Shown here piece after piece: positions 46,935-56,461 of a DNA stretch of 64,000 bases. The notes beneath the pieces were generated by a model, which saw nothing but the letters and a program-made list of their open reading frames with translations, was not told the DNA's origin and did no database searches. Numbering within the stretch: position 1 is the first letter of the stretch; each line of letters starts with the position of its first letter. The translations under genes and the position numbers were made by a program. The DNA comes from Closterium sp. Naga37s-1 (taxonomy: Eukaryota > Streptophyta > Zygnematophyceae > Desmidiales > Closteriaceae): NCBI GenBank assembly GCA_947471745.1, contig CANJKZ010000972.1:34592-98591 (forward strand), read 5' to 3'.

Positions 46935-47819
46935 TCAGCCCGGCAGGTTGCCCTCCAGCACGAAGTCCCTCGCATCTGCAAACGAGACGAGGGTCGGCCA
47001 CGCTCTCCTGGGCTCCCCCGTTACATTACACTGGTACTCGGTTGGGTGGTCTTCGATCGTCACAGGTGCTGGGACCCTATTTGGTCCCAATATGTCTTTC
47101 ACCAGCTGAGGATGTGGCCTCTGCATCTGAGCCAATGAGTGCCTCAGGAGGGCTTCTAATACTCCATTCTGCCAATACCTCCTCGGCCGATGAGCTCTGG
47201 ACCCCAGTTGCGCCGCGTCTACTGGCACCCCTCTGCCTAGCACGGCCTGTTTCTCCTCGAACGCCCGCTTCACTGGCTCCCGCTTGTCGTCAGCCATGTC
47301 CACGTTCTCCAGGATGAATACCACCTCTCTCTCCTTCTGTTGTAGCATGCGCAGCACTCTCTCCAGGTCTCGGAAAGAAGCTCCTCTGGGGTCTTCCATT
47401 CCCCTCCCTTCCCCTGCTCTCGAATAGCCTTGACACTCCCATCCTGCCACCACCAAGTCAATCGGCCCCCATTTCTCCAGCACTTGCTCGGTGATGTCTC
47501 TCACATCGTGTACTGTTACCTCTTCCTGGGTTGGGATAGCCCTTATCAACATCTGTTGCGGATATTCTTCTAGGCGTTTGAGTGCGTGATGCCTCGCCAT
47601 CTTATGCACTACGGGGTCCTTTTCCACGTGTATCCATCGTCCCACGAAACATCCGGCCTTCAGCGCGGCTGCTAGCCCGGTCCCAATGCCTCCATACAAT
47701 TCTAGGATGCATAAGGCCCCGTCTAAGCACCAAGTCTTGCTCACGCGCTCCTTCGGATCGGTTACTTTCCTCCCTGCCTTGTACAGTTTGATCCTCCTCT
47801 GGCCTTCTTCGGCGTACTC
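46935..47819 (-). CDS. Cytosine-5 DNA methyltransferase domain of Gyp-D
   Basis: A DNMT domain lying between protease and RT in the gypsy polyprotein. Numbered from the GTG at 47744 it shows motif I ILELYGGIGTG (13-23, cofactor binding), motif II VEKD (40-43), motif IV AGWECQGYS with catalytic Cys104, motif VI LENV (145-148) and motif VIII AAQLGSRAHRPRRYW (177-191), then a presumed target-recognition region to a TGA. The residue before the catalytic Cys is Glu, where the family almost always has Pro. RPRRYW resembles the RARYFW of DNMT3-type enzymes. Role, by family: transfer of methyl groups to cytosine in DNA; in a retroelement it could methylate the element's own copies. The TAG upstream and TGA downstream make this copy probably inactive as a polyprotein. 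Confidence 0.88.
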   Translation of the reverse strand, partial: EYAEEGQRRIKLYKAGRKVTDPKERVSKTWCLDGALCILELYGGIGTGLAAALKAGCFVGRWIHVEKDPVVHKMARHHALKRLEEYPQQMLIRAIPTQEEVTVHDVRDITEQVLEKWGPIDLVVAGWECQGYSRAGEGRGMEDPRGASFRDLERVLRMLQQKEREVVFILENVDMADDKREPVKRAFEEKQAVLGRGVPVDAAQLGSRAHRPRRYWQNGVLEALLRHSLAQMQRPHPQLVKDILGPNRVPAPVTIEDHPTEYQCNVTGEPRRAWPTLVSFADARDFVLEGNLPG

Positions 47820-48824
47820 CTACCACGTCCAGTCGTCTAGTTCCTTGGACAGATCGGCTTCCTCAGCACTGTAGGCGGCTCTGGGTTCTTGCTTCACGAA
47901 GAGCACCGGCAATGTTCCTACCGAGCTTTCTGGATCCCAATATTGCGCTCGGTACAGCACCTTCTCCTGCCATGTACATATCGTTGCCCCCACCTTGTAC
48001 AGCATCTCCATTCCCACCAACACGTCATAATCCTCCGATTGTGACACTCCACACTTCAGACGGATATAACATTCTTTCTCCGTGCCCGGCAATAGCATAA
48101 TCTCCACGGGCCTCTTGGTACTGGGCATCCACTTCGGCTCCCCCCCTTCTGCCATCATTAGTAGGAGGCTCTCTTCTTGCATTTCCGGCGGATCGAGCCT
48201 CAGCTGCTTCGCCAAGCCCTTCCCGACGATGACATGATACGCACCTGTATCGATGATCCCTTGCCCGACTGGCAATCCTCCTACAGTCAGGCTGCCCTTC
48301 TCCACGATCAGGACTGAAGCCTGGCACACCATTCTCTCGTTAGGGTGTCTCCGCATCTCGCTGCTCGTAGCTCCTTCCCTTCGGGCTTGCCCCCGTTCCC
48401 TGCGAACTCTCGTGCTTGACTCCTCCGACCTCTCCGGCCTTGGTCTTAAGTCAATATCGCTCCTCTCTCGTGGGTGCGCCATAAATCCATATTCTCGTAC
48501 CAATTCCTCCTCTGGCAACTCTTCCTCAGCGAACTCTTCGATGGCCAGCATCGCTTGGCTACTGGCTCCTGGCTTCGGCATCCGCTCCAGCCGTGCCTGC
48601 AGCTTCCTGATTCCAGCCTGCAAGTCCTCCTTCGACCTCCCATCTGCTCCCGCCCTTCCATGGTAGCAATCGTTCGCGCGGTGCCCCCTTCTCCCACATC
48701 CTTCGCAGGTCGGGGCGCTCGGGCAGTCTCGCTTCAAGTGCCCTAACTCCCCGCAGGTGTGGCATCTCCTTGGGTCCGCGAGCTCCCTCGTGTTCTTCTC
48801 TCCTTCTGGCACGGCGGCGGCTGC
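47820..48824 (-). pseudogene. Gyp-D nucleocapsid zinc knuckles and protease
   Basis: Two consecutive CX2CX4HX4C knuckles, CHTCGELGHLKRDC and CEGCGRRGHRANDC, occur within the first 50 residues. A charged linker of about 140 residues follows, then the aspartic-protease motif GIIDTGAYHVIVG (about residue 186) and the flap and C-terminal region DVLVGMEMLYKVGA. The frame lies between TAG codons at 48825-48827 and 47820-47822 and is in phase with gag upstream and the methyltransferase downstream. Confidence 0.88.
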
Positions 48825-49001
48825 CTAGCTGGTTCGGTCCTTCTGCTTCGCCGGTCCGTCGTCCAACTCTAGCAGCCTTTGGGCGTGCTCTGTGCGTTTC
48901 GCGACTCCGTACACTTCCTTCAAGGTGACGTCCACTCTTATCCCATATACCCCCGTGTGTACCACAGGTCGCAGCTCTTCGTCCAATCCCCTTACGAACT
49001 T

Positions 49002-49904
49002 CTACACCAACAGGCGTTCGTCACTCTTCTCTAGGTCCTCCGCTAACTCCAGCAGGCGATAGAAGTACGACAGTAGCGACTCCTCTTTCCGTCGGCGGAA
49101 CTCCTTGAATTCTTCCAGCCGGGCTCTAGTCTGCCCTACGAACTCCCTCTTCAGCAGTTGTACGAATCGCTCAGTTGGGTTCTTAATGAGTCCTTCTGCC
49201 AATTCGTCTAGCACTTCGCTCCGCACCATCCTGTAGAATGTCTCCGCTTCCCCCGCCAAGGTCACGACCATCTTGTGGAAGAATTCATGCGGGTCGAATC
49301 CGTCGCGCTCCCAACAGTATTGTGCGGTCTCCAATTGCATGACGTAATTCTTCAGCGTCGGTCCCACCCCCAGAATCCTGGTGTATCGTTCAGCCACTTC
49401 GACTTTTGGCAGCGAACCGTTCGTCCAGCGGCGTCCAGGCGTGATGCCTTCCTCGTCCTCTTCCTGCAGGCCTATGGCTGCCTGGCTCGCCACTAGTTCC
49501 CGATGGATGCGTGGACTGGGCCGGCCGTCGGGACCCTTGTTACTCCACTGGTGCGGCGCCGCGTTAACGTTCTCGCTCATTCCCGGCATCATCAGCGGCG
49601 ATTCCCCGGCTGCGCGGGCCTTCCATCGGCCTTGTGCTTCCTTAGCCCACTTAGCGTCTGGCGGCATGGTCCCAGGATCTGAAGTGGGTGGTTGCTTAGC
49701 TCCGCTTTCTCGCCTCTTCTCCATGCGCTCGCGTTGGTGGGGCGTTCGATTCGTTGGCGATTCACTGCGTCTCGACGTGGGTTCGCTTCTTCCCTCGGAT
49801 CTTAAGCTACTGGCGTGTGCGCGCCATCCCGGCGTCGCCTGCGTCGTTTCCATCGTCCGCCTGTGGTAACTAAACCCTGACCTCAGTTGTACATTGTCGT
49901 TCAT
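49002..49904 (-). pseudogene. Gyp-D gag
   Basis: Capsid-type Gag (Retrotrans_gag-like) with the characteristic stretch WERDGFDPHEFFHKMVVTL...AETFYRMV...REFVGQTRARLEEF near the C-terminus. The likely ATG is at 49904, about 15 bp inside the 5' LTR boundary; an upstream in-frame extension to 49934 would begin within the LTR. It ends at TAG 49002-49004, after which the same frame continues for about 60 codons to the next TAG. The N-terminal 100 residues are Ser/Arg/Pro-rich and disordered-looking. Confidence 0.82.
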
Positions 49905-49919
49905 ACCTTGCTTGTTTGT

Positions 49920-50262
49920 TGAGAGTATAGGCAATGTACTGCATCTGGGTCGTTAGCTCGGCTGACTGCTTCTTGAACTGGCTTCCCTAGCTAGGATAGA
50001 GGTGATTCCTTTAGCTAATTGGAAAAACAAACAAGCAAGCAGTCGGCTTCTGGCTCCCTGCTACCCTAAGTATCATGTTGGCACTTACCGTTACTCTTTC
50101 TACCGTTGTTACTTTTGCCACTTCCCGCTTCCTAATAGCTCGCCTCGGGTTTGGTTCCCGCCTATCTCCCTTCATCCTCGCTACTGCCTACTGCCTGCAC
50201 TATTCTTTCACACAATTATATCAAGGTTCTCTAATATATAAATATCCTAACGCTGTCTTCTG
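49920..50262 (-). repeat. Gyp-D 5' LTR (outer end missing)
   Basis: About 343 bp homologous to the 3' LTR. It lacks the last ~20 bp found at 43557-43576 and is replaced there by Cop-E sequence. A weak initiator-Met-like primer site, GGTATGAACGA, lies near 49897-49907 on the minus strand; I am not sure of it. Confidence 0.75.
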
Positions 50263-51349
50263 GTAAGAGTAGCAAGTCCAAGTCGAGAACTCCTACTCTT
50301 ATCGTGTTGTTCAGTGTCGTGTTGCTGGGCTGTCCTAACCTTTGATGCCACAGTGATTCGTCGGCGCGATGTCCAGGTGAACGTCTGTATAGGTTGGAGT
50401 TGGAGTAGAAGCCTGCAGTGATGTTGGCGCTTCTGTGGACGTCGCGTGGAGCGGGAGTCAACTGTTGAGCGGGAGTCGGTGTGGTATCGGTAATGGGAGA
50501 TGGTGCTGATGAAGGGCCGGCAATTGGTGCTGGTGCTGTTGTCTCTGTTGTTGCTTCTGCTTCTGCGGATGTCGCTGCTGCTTCTGCTGTCTATTGTAAC
50601 ATTGCTAACGCCCTTGTCCGTTCTGCTTCAGGTATGGTGTGCGAGTACCAGAAACCTTTGGGGCTGAAGTCGGGGTCGAGATCCGGCGGGTGCGACCAAG
50701 TGGTGAAGTTGACTATCGCGTCGCTGTCAGCAGTACCTTGATCTGGGACGAAGTCGAGGACGAAGACGTTATTCTTCATAATCGCCTTTCCGATATAAAG
50801 TCCGCCCCTTGCGTGGTACAATTTGAACTCCTGAGTGGTGCTGTCGACTTCGAGTTGAACTCCCTTTGCCATGAGCTGGCTTACGCTCAGTAAGTTGTAG
50901 CCGAGTCCTTCTGCAATCAGAACTTTTGACATTTGCAGGATGACGTTAGTTTCACGGGACTGCAGCTGAACCACTCCTTGTCGTCGTGTGCGCAGGTTCT
51001 GGTTGTTGGCGACGGTTATCACGACGTCCCGGTTGAGGCGTTGTTCCCGTTGAACGAAGCGGTTTGAAGAGCACATGTGTTGTTCGCAGCAGCTGTCCAA
51101 GAACCAAGTATCTTGACCGGACGGTTCGCTCTGTGCAATAGCCGCGTATGTCGGGTTTGGTTCCAGTGATTCGCGACGAGGCGTGCTTTCTTCGAGCAGT
51201 TGTTCTGGTGAGTAAGTCGGTGGCAAGCCGTTGATGCAGGAATCCGTTCTTGTCATGCAGCTTATGATATTTCTTGTTCCTCGTGCAGGTTGTGACGTTG
51301 ACCTTGAAGACTGCGTCTGGTTGGAAGGATGTGGCTGTGTGGAGGCCAC
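50263..51349 (-). pseudogene. Cop-E protease and pre-integrase fragment
   Basis: Protease region DTWFLDSCCEQHMCSSN, where the canonical Asp-Ser-Gly is Asp-Ser-Cys, followed by LGYNLLSVSQL, typical of the Copia protease end. After a TAG at 50591-50593 the same phase continues to ESLWHQRLGQPSNTTL, the start of the GAG-pre-integrase zinc domain, and is then broken at 50262. Confidence 0.82.
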
Positions 51350-51424
51350 TTGACTACTTGAAGGTCGAAGCTGACGTGGTGGCGGCGTTGATTGCTGTTG
51401 ATTCGGGCAGTGAACACGAAAGTG

Positions 51425-52624
51425 TCATGACGTTCGATAGAGGTGACAGAACGGTGGTTTGTATCGTCGTGCTTGATCCTCGTGTTGTCGGTTGTTGTTG
51501 TTGCGCCGCTGAGTGGGGAAGGCGAACTCTGGTATTGATCCCCTTTTCTTGTGTCGTTCTTCGTGCAGGTCCATATCTTGTTGCTCGGCATGAATTTCTG
51601 CGCAGAGGTTTGCTTCGGAGAGTCTTCCGTGGGCCCGGAGAATGGCCCGGGTGGAGTGCCACTGAGGACCGAGGCCTGCAATGACGACAGTGACGAAGGC
51701 GTATTCGGGCAGTGCTCCGCCACACCAAAGGAGTCTGTCGCGTAGACCACGGCAGCAACTAATATAAGCCATTCCCTTTTCAACGGGTTGCATATGGACT
51801 GTTGTCAATTGTGCCATGAGACGACTCTGATTCACGCTGTCGTTTGCTTCATACAAGTTCTTCAGATGGTGGTACGCGAGCTCGGCGGAGTTACCGTATC
51901 CGCGATAAGTTCGGATGTTCTGCTGCTCGTTTGTCGTTAAGTTTCGCAGGAGAATAGTGTACGCCATCAGTGACTGATACGTGTAGTGTTGCTTGTCGTA
52001 CTGTGTTCCAGACGTTGGATATGGCAAGGAACCGTCGAAGAAGCCAAGAATTTGAGCGCCTTCCATCATCAGCTCGAATTCGAAGGACCAGGTATAGAAG
52101 TCCTTCTCGTCGAATGGTGTTGACGTTTGCAGTTTCAGCACGTGTGCGAATTGTGACTGCATTTGAAGTGCATCCAGTGTCTTCGTCTCTTGTCCAGGTG
52201 GAAGTCGATTTGGCATGAAGCTGACGGAGCCGCGTTGGGGCTCATACGGTGCAAAGGTAGGCTGCTGGTTTCCGCGCGCAAAGGAGAAGCCATCAAGACT
52301 CATGGGAGTAACTCCGTTGTTGTTGTCGCTGCTGTTTGACTGCGCAGGTGTCGCTTGTTGTTGCTGTTCGTAGAATGACATGAAGGAGAATAATTTCTCC
52401 ATCATGCTTGGGTCGAAGCCGATTGCTTGGTTTACACGCGCTTCAGTGGATTCAGCAGCTGGTCTCTGAGTTGAACCTCCTTCAGTCTGTAGTCCAGAGG
52501 CTGGAGGTGGAGTAGGAGTAGTGCCAGGAGATCCAGTGGATGAACTCCTTTCCTTCTGTGTTGCCATGTCTTCTGTTGTTGTAGGTAGTGGAGATAGTTG
52601 AGACTTGTCCTTGCTAGCTCTCAT
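51425..52624 (-). pseudogene. Cop-E gag
   Basis: 399-codon frame. A disordered N-terminus with polyQ (EQQQQATPAQ) is followed by a Copia Gag domain (DEKDFYTWSFEFELMMEG, YDKQHYTYQSLMAYTILLRNLT, ELAYHHLKNLYEANDSVNQSRLMAQL, MAYISCCRGLRDRLLWCGGAL). The first ATG lies inside the primer-binding site; ATG 52567 (MATQKERS) is an equally good start. The frame ends in a TGA within what should be the zinc knuckle (CHLYRTS, stop, HFRVHC), whose second Cys is Tyr. Downstream protease is in the same phase. Confidence 0.85.
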
Positions 52625-52628
52625 ACCA
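52617..52628 (-). other. Cop-E primer-binding site
   Basis: The minus strand reads TGGTATGAGAGC directly after the LTR end AACCCAACA. This is the initiator-methionine tRNA complement usual in Copia (TGGTATCAGAGC) with one mismatch. Confidence 0.85.
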
Positions 52629-53081
52629 TGTTGGGTTGAGAAAAGCCCTTAGGATCGTTTCAAGGACTTAGGCTCAAAGTAATGTATTGGCGGAAGTGTT
52701 TGATGAAGGCTGATTGAACCACCTTGCACTGGTGTGTGAGAAGAATATAAGTTGATTATAGCAAAGAGATACAGGGCTTTATATGATTACAAGGAATATG
52801 AAAGGTTTAACTAACTGCGGTTGTAACTGCTATTGCGGTTTGATACAGCAACGACTCGGGTAACTGCTCAATAGCGAGTCAGTTATTTGTCCTTGCTGTC
52901 GCGCTGCCTTTGTCAAGTCAAAGGTTGCTGACCTTTGACCTTCGCTTCAACCTCCTGCTGTTGTCGCCTTGTCAACCGTTTCGCTGTGGCTTGGTTGACT
53001 CGGTGTTGCTTCGCTGTGAGTCTGCTTCGTTCTTGTTATAGCGTTCGACACATCAGAAGCGCGAACTATATGTTTCCAATA
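52629..53081 (-). repeat. Cop-E 5' LTR
   Basis: Plus-strand TGTTGGGTTGAG to about TTTCCAATA, roughly 453 bp. The left end is fixed by the primer site; the right end is set by the return of solo-LTR homology at ACTCTTTAGGG and is uncertain by a few bases. No partner LTR is present. Confidence 0.65.
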
Positions 53082-53148
53082 CTCTTTAGGGAGTACCTCA
53101 TTGCAGCCTATAACAATTATATGCATTTGACATTAAGAACGAGGAAGA
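53082..53148. repeat. Right half of old solo LTR and flank, left of Cop-F
   Basis: Matches 5099-5168: end of the solo LTR, its TTAAG duplicate (53136-53140), and the first copy of the GAAGA target (53144-53148). Confidence 0.8.
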
Positions 53149-53270
53149 TCTCAAAGTTAGAATGCAACGGAATGAATGAACTAGCAAAGTGTTGGATACA
53201 AATAGGAAACCCTAACATCTGTACCCTCTAGGATGCATCTCACTACAGCCTATAACTATGATAGTTGACA
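53149..53270 (-). repeat. Cop-F 3' LTR
   Basis: 122 bp. To its right the minus strand reads TATGGGGGTG, a polypurine tract abutting the LTR. It differs from the partner LTR at a few positions (CTCAAAG versus CTGAAAG; GTACCCTCTAGGATG versus GTAACCTCTAAAATG). Confidence 0.88.
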
Positions 53271-53477
53271 CACCCCCATAGGTTAAGTGAGGGGCATCAA
53301 AACAAGCAAGGCAGACAAACGGTCACAAGACCAGTCAAGACAAGAAGCAAAGCAAGCTCAGGGTGGATCTCAAGGACACCACACAAATTCCGAGCGCAAG
53401 CAAGCGGCCACAAGGTCAGTTCAAGAGTTCACTAGGATATATATAGGAAAGCACAACAAGCAGAGCAAGCAACAAGA

Positions 53478-54233
53478 CTACAGCAACCGAGGGCCTACCT
53501 CAACAAGCCCCAACTGCACACAGAACCTGTGGTGGTCACCAAGCGCCAGGGCCTTGGTGAAGACATCTGCAGTGTTGGCCTCTGGGGCCACAAAGTCCAG
53601 GCGTGCCTGGCCGCGTCGCTGCAACTCTCGCAGGAGGAAGTACCTCACGTCAATATGCTTCACTCTGCTTTCCAGTCGAGGCTATTGACAGAGGAGGATC
53701 ATGGCCTTGTTGTCAGCGTACAAGGTCGGTGCAGAGCGAGGCCGCTCACCAAGGTCGGCGAGCAAGAAGTTCAACCAGCGAAGCTCCTGTGCCGCCATGG
53801 CACCAGCGTAGATCTCTCCCTCTGCACTGGAAGTAGCCACAGACGACGACCGCGTAGACCTCCACGACACAGCACCAGCTCCCAGACTGAAACAGTAACC
53901 CTGAGTCGAGCGCTGAGTCGCCACGTCGTCAGCGTAGGAAGAGTCGCAATGACCAGTCAACGCCACTGGTTGAGTCCCTCCAAGCACAAGCCCCATGCCT
54001 GATGTAGTCGCCAGGTACTTCGCCACCCACACAGCAGATGTCCAGTGGACAGGACGGTGTCTCCCAATCGCAACAAAGCGAGAAAGGATGCTGAGGGGAA
54101 AGGCGAGGTCCGGCCGAGTACAAGTCATCAGGTACATGAGGCAGCCCACCAGCTCTGCGTAGGGACCACTGGACTCAAAGGGCTCGTCCGGAAAAGGGCC
54201 AGTGAGTCTGTGGTCAACCGCAAGAGGTGTGGG
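53478..54233 (-). pseudogene. Cop-F RNase H region
   Basis: Contains LMYLMTCTRPDLAFPLSILSR, the RNase H strand HCDSSYADDVATQRSTQGY, SSAEGEIYAGAMAAQELRWL and YADNKAMILLC. A change of frame near 53670 leads into HIDVRYFLLRELQRRGQ and the terminal NTADVFTKAL. The core active-site Asp/Glu/Asp residues are present, but the domain is frame-broken. Confidence 0.85.
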
Positions 54234-55085
54234 CTATGTGGTGGAGAACTGGAAGTCGAACAGCCGAAGGACCTGCTGCACCATGTGTGACTGAGTCAGT
54301 GTGATGGTGCGAGCGGCTCTGTCCCTGGTGATCTGCAGGCCAAGGTAGCGCTGCAGTTCACCTAGGTCAGTGCACTTGTGTCTCTTCTGCAGTTCGGACT
54401 TCACCTGAGCCAGAGCTGCCCTGTCTGCTGTGGCAAAGACCAAGTCGTCGACGTACACTAGTATAAAGAAAGGAGTGGAACCAGTGCGAACAAACAGCGA
54501 CGGGTCGGCAGAGGAAGGACGAAACCCAAGGTCACAAAGCGTGGAGCGAAGAGTGTCGTGCCACTCACGGGGCGACTGGCTTAGACCGTAGACTGGCCGT
54601 CTCAGGCTCCACTGGGTCCCAGGTGGGAAGGTGTCAGTGAAGCCAGGAGGTCGGCGCAGCCATATCTCCTCGTGTAGTCGGCCCTAGAGAAACGCAGTAG
54701 AGAAGTCAAGGGAGTGCAGCTCGTAGTCTCGCTGTGCTACTACGTGCAGTAACACCCGAAGAGTAGTCATCTTCAGGGTCGGGGCGAAGTTCTGGAAGAA
54801 GTCAACTCCCTCACGCTGACTGAAACCCCTAGCCATGTAGCACGCCTTGAACACAGGCGGTGAACCAGGCGGCCGCTTCACCTTGAAGAGCCACATGCCA
54901 TCGACTACGTTCGCCCTGGGAGGGGGAACTGCGTCGACGTAGGTGCCTGTGGATCTCCAAGACGCTAACTCCGAGGCCATAGCCGCTTTCCACTGTGAGG
55001 CCCACGCCCCTGACACTGCCTCGCGGTAAGTACGAGGAGTCGGTATGTCAAGGGCGTTGGAGTCTCCCTCAGAGGATAGCAGCAT
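54234..55085 (-). pseudogene. Cop-F reverse transcriptase
   Basis: The amino half (TGTYVDAVPPPRANVVDGMW to HSLDFSTAFL) is open from 55085 to a TAG at 54684-54686; Cop-C has Gln at that position (STAFLQG). The catalytic part MYVDDLVFATADRAA is in a later frame (54234-54458) with RYLGLQITRDRAAR and HMVQQVLRLF. The YVDD active site is intact, unlike Cop-C. Confidence 0.87.
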
Positions 55086-56461
55086 GGCCCAGACAGAGGG
55101 AGAAGCGGCTGCCTAGTACTCCAGCTCATACTCTCTGTCCTCTAGGACGTCACAGCCAAGGGCAAACTCACCCCTGACGGACAGAGGACGGGAGGGAGGA
55201 GCTGGCACCACACGGGTGGTGTAGTCAAGGCGACTGGCGGCAGCAAACTCAGCGACAGCGGCAGTGAGAGCCGAGACAGATGACAGAGGGAAACGAGAGT
55301 CGGTGACAAGAGTGGCGAGGACACGAGAGACAACAGGACGAACAACACGGTAGTAGTCAGTGACAGGAGTAGGGGGGAAAGGGAGAGAGGACGGAGGAGG
55401 AGACGGGAGAACGGACTCAGGAGGAGGACGACGAAGAGACGAACAAAGGAGGGCAGTGCGGAGGTCGGTAACGGGAGACGAGTGACGAGCACGCGGAGGA
55501 CAGGGACGGACACGAGAGTGTGGGACAACAGGTGGAGGAGACTGTGGTGGAGGAGAAGACCGGACCGCCGGACTGTCGTCAGGAGGAGGAAACGTGGAGG
55601 AGAGGAGGGAAGACCAAGGGCCCGAAGGCCACTCACGGGTGGGAACAACTGCCGCTCCAGAGGGAGCTGCGGTGGGCGCGGCTGCGGCGGCGGTGTCTGC
55701 TGCTGCGGCGGCGGCTGCTGCTGCTGCTGCTCCAGCAGGTCCAACTGCCGCAACTCCTGCCGCTCCCTCTCCAACACCACCTGCTCCTCACGCGCACGCC
55801 GACGGGTCGCTTGGAGACGCGTGTCGTGGCAGTGGGGAGGCGGAGTGGACTCCGCAGAACCAGTGTCTCCAGCTCCAGTCTCCTCAGAACCAGCACCTCC
55901 AGTGCCAGCGCCTCCAGCACCAGCACCCCCACGACCAGCACCTCCAGGACCAGCACTCCCAGAACCAGCACCTCCTGTGCCAGCACCTCCAGCTCCAGCA
56001 CCCCCAGAACTAGCACCTCCAGTGCCAGGACCTCCAACTCCAGCACCCCCAAAACTAGCACCTCCAGCTCCAGCACCCCCAGAGCTAGCGCCACCTGCGC
56101 CAGCACCTCCAGCTCCAGCACCCCTCGATTGAGCACCCCCAGACCGAGCACCGCCAGCGGCTGCACCTCCAGCTCCAACACCAACCGAGTCTACAGGAAC
56201 CTGTCGCGGTAGTGCCGAAGGCTGCTGAGGGGACTGTGAGGAGGACTGCGGGGAGGGAGACGCTCCCTGACGCTCGACCGAGGGTAGAGGGGGTAGCGTG
56301 GGACACACCAGACGGGGTAGGACCAGGGGGGGGCGGGGATACCGGAGGAGCGGGAGCATGAGGAGGAGAGGGTGCGAGGAAAAGGGGGGGAGGGGGTACT
56401 GGGAGACCTCGACAGGGGTACCAGGTGTAGTAGGACACGGACTCGTCAAACCGGACGTCAC
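55086..56461 (-). pseudogene. Cop-F linker with Gly/Ala repeat
   Basis: Between integrase and RT: a Pro-rich segment, then about 350 bp (roughly 55860-56190) of repeats encoding [17 protein letters not shown]-type sequence, then a Leu/Pro-rich reading produced by a frameshift from the ancestral frame. It parallels the linker of Cop-C in position and composition, although the two elements differ clearly in sequence. Confidence 0.75.

Larger units (their letters stand above)
43221..50262 (-). mobile_element. Gyp-D: Ty3/gypsy element with an internal cytosine methyltransferase
   Basis: Minus-strand element with LTRs at 43221-43576 (3') and 49920-50262 (5', outer end missing). Polyprotein order: Gag, two CCHC knuckles, protease, cytosine-5 methyltransferase, RT, RNase H, integrase. 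Gag to methyltransferase lie in one reading phase broken only by TAG at 49002-49004, 48825-48827 and 47820-47822. A TGA (46935-46937) and a frameshift near 46815 precede RT, and a TGA (44026-44028) precedes the integrase C-terminus. RT before integrase is the Ty3/gypsy order. LTR divergence (about 5%) shows that it is much older than the duplication. Confidence 0.92.
50263..53081 (-). mobile_element. Cop-E: 3'-truncated Ty1/copia element
   Basis: Minus-strand Copia with 5' LTR, primer site, gag, protease and the beginning of the pre-integrase domain, then cut at 50262 by the Gyp-D LTR. Integrase, RT, RNase H and the 3' LTR are not found anywhere in the window. Its LTR was inserted into the old solo LTR of the Cop-F family (boundary about 53082). 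Confidence 0.85.

Noticed and set aside
55482-56212. Pro-rich and Arg-rich plus-strand frames
   Set aside because: Antisense to the Cop-F linker repeats.
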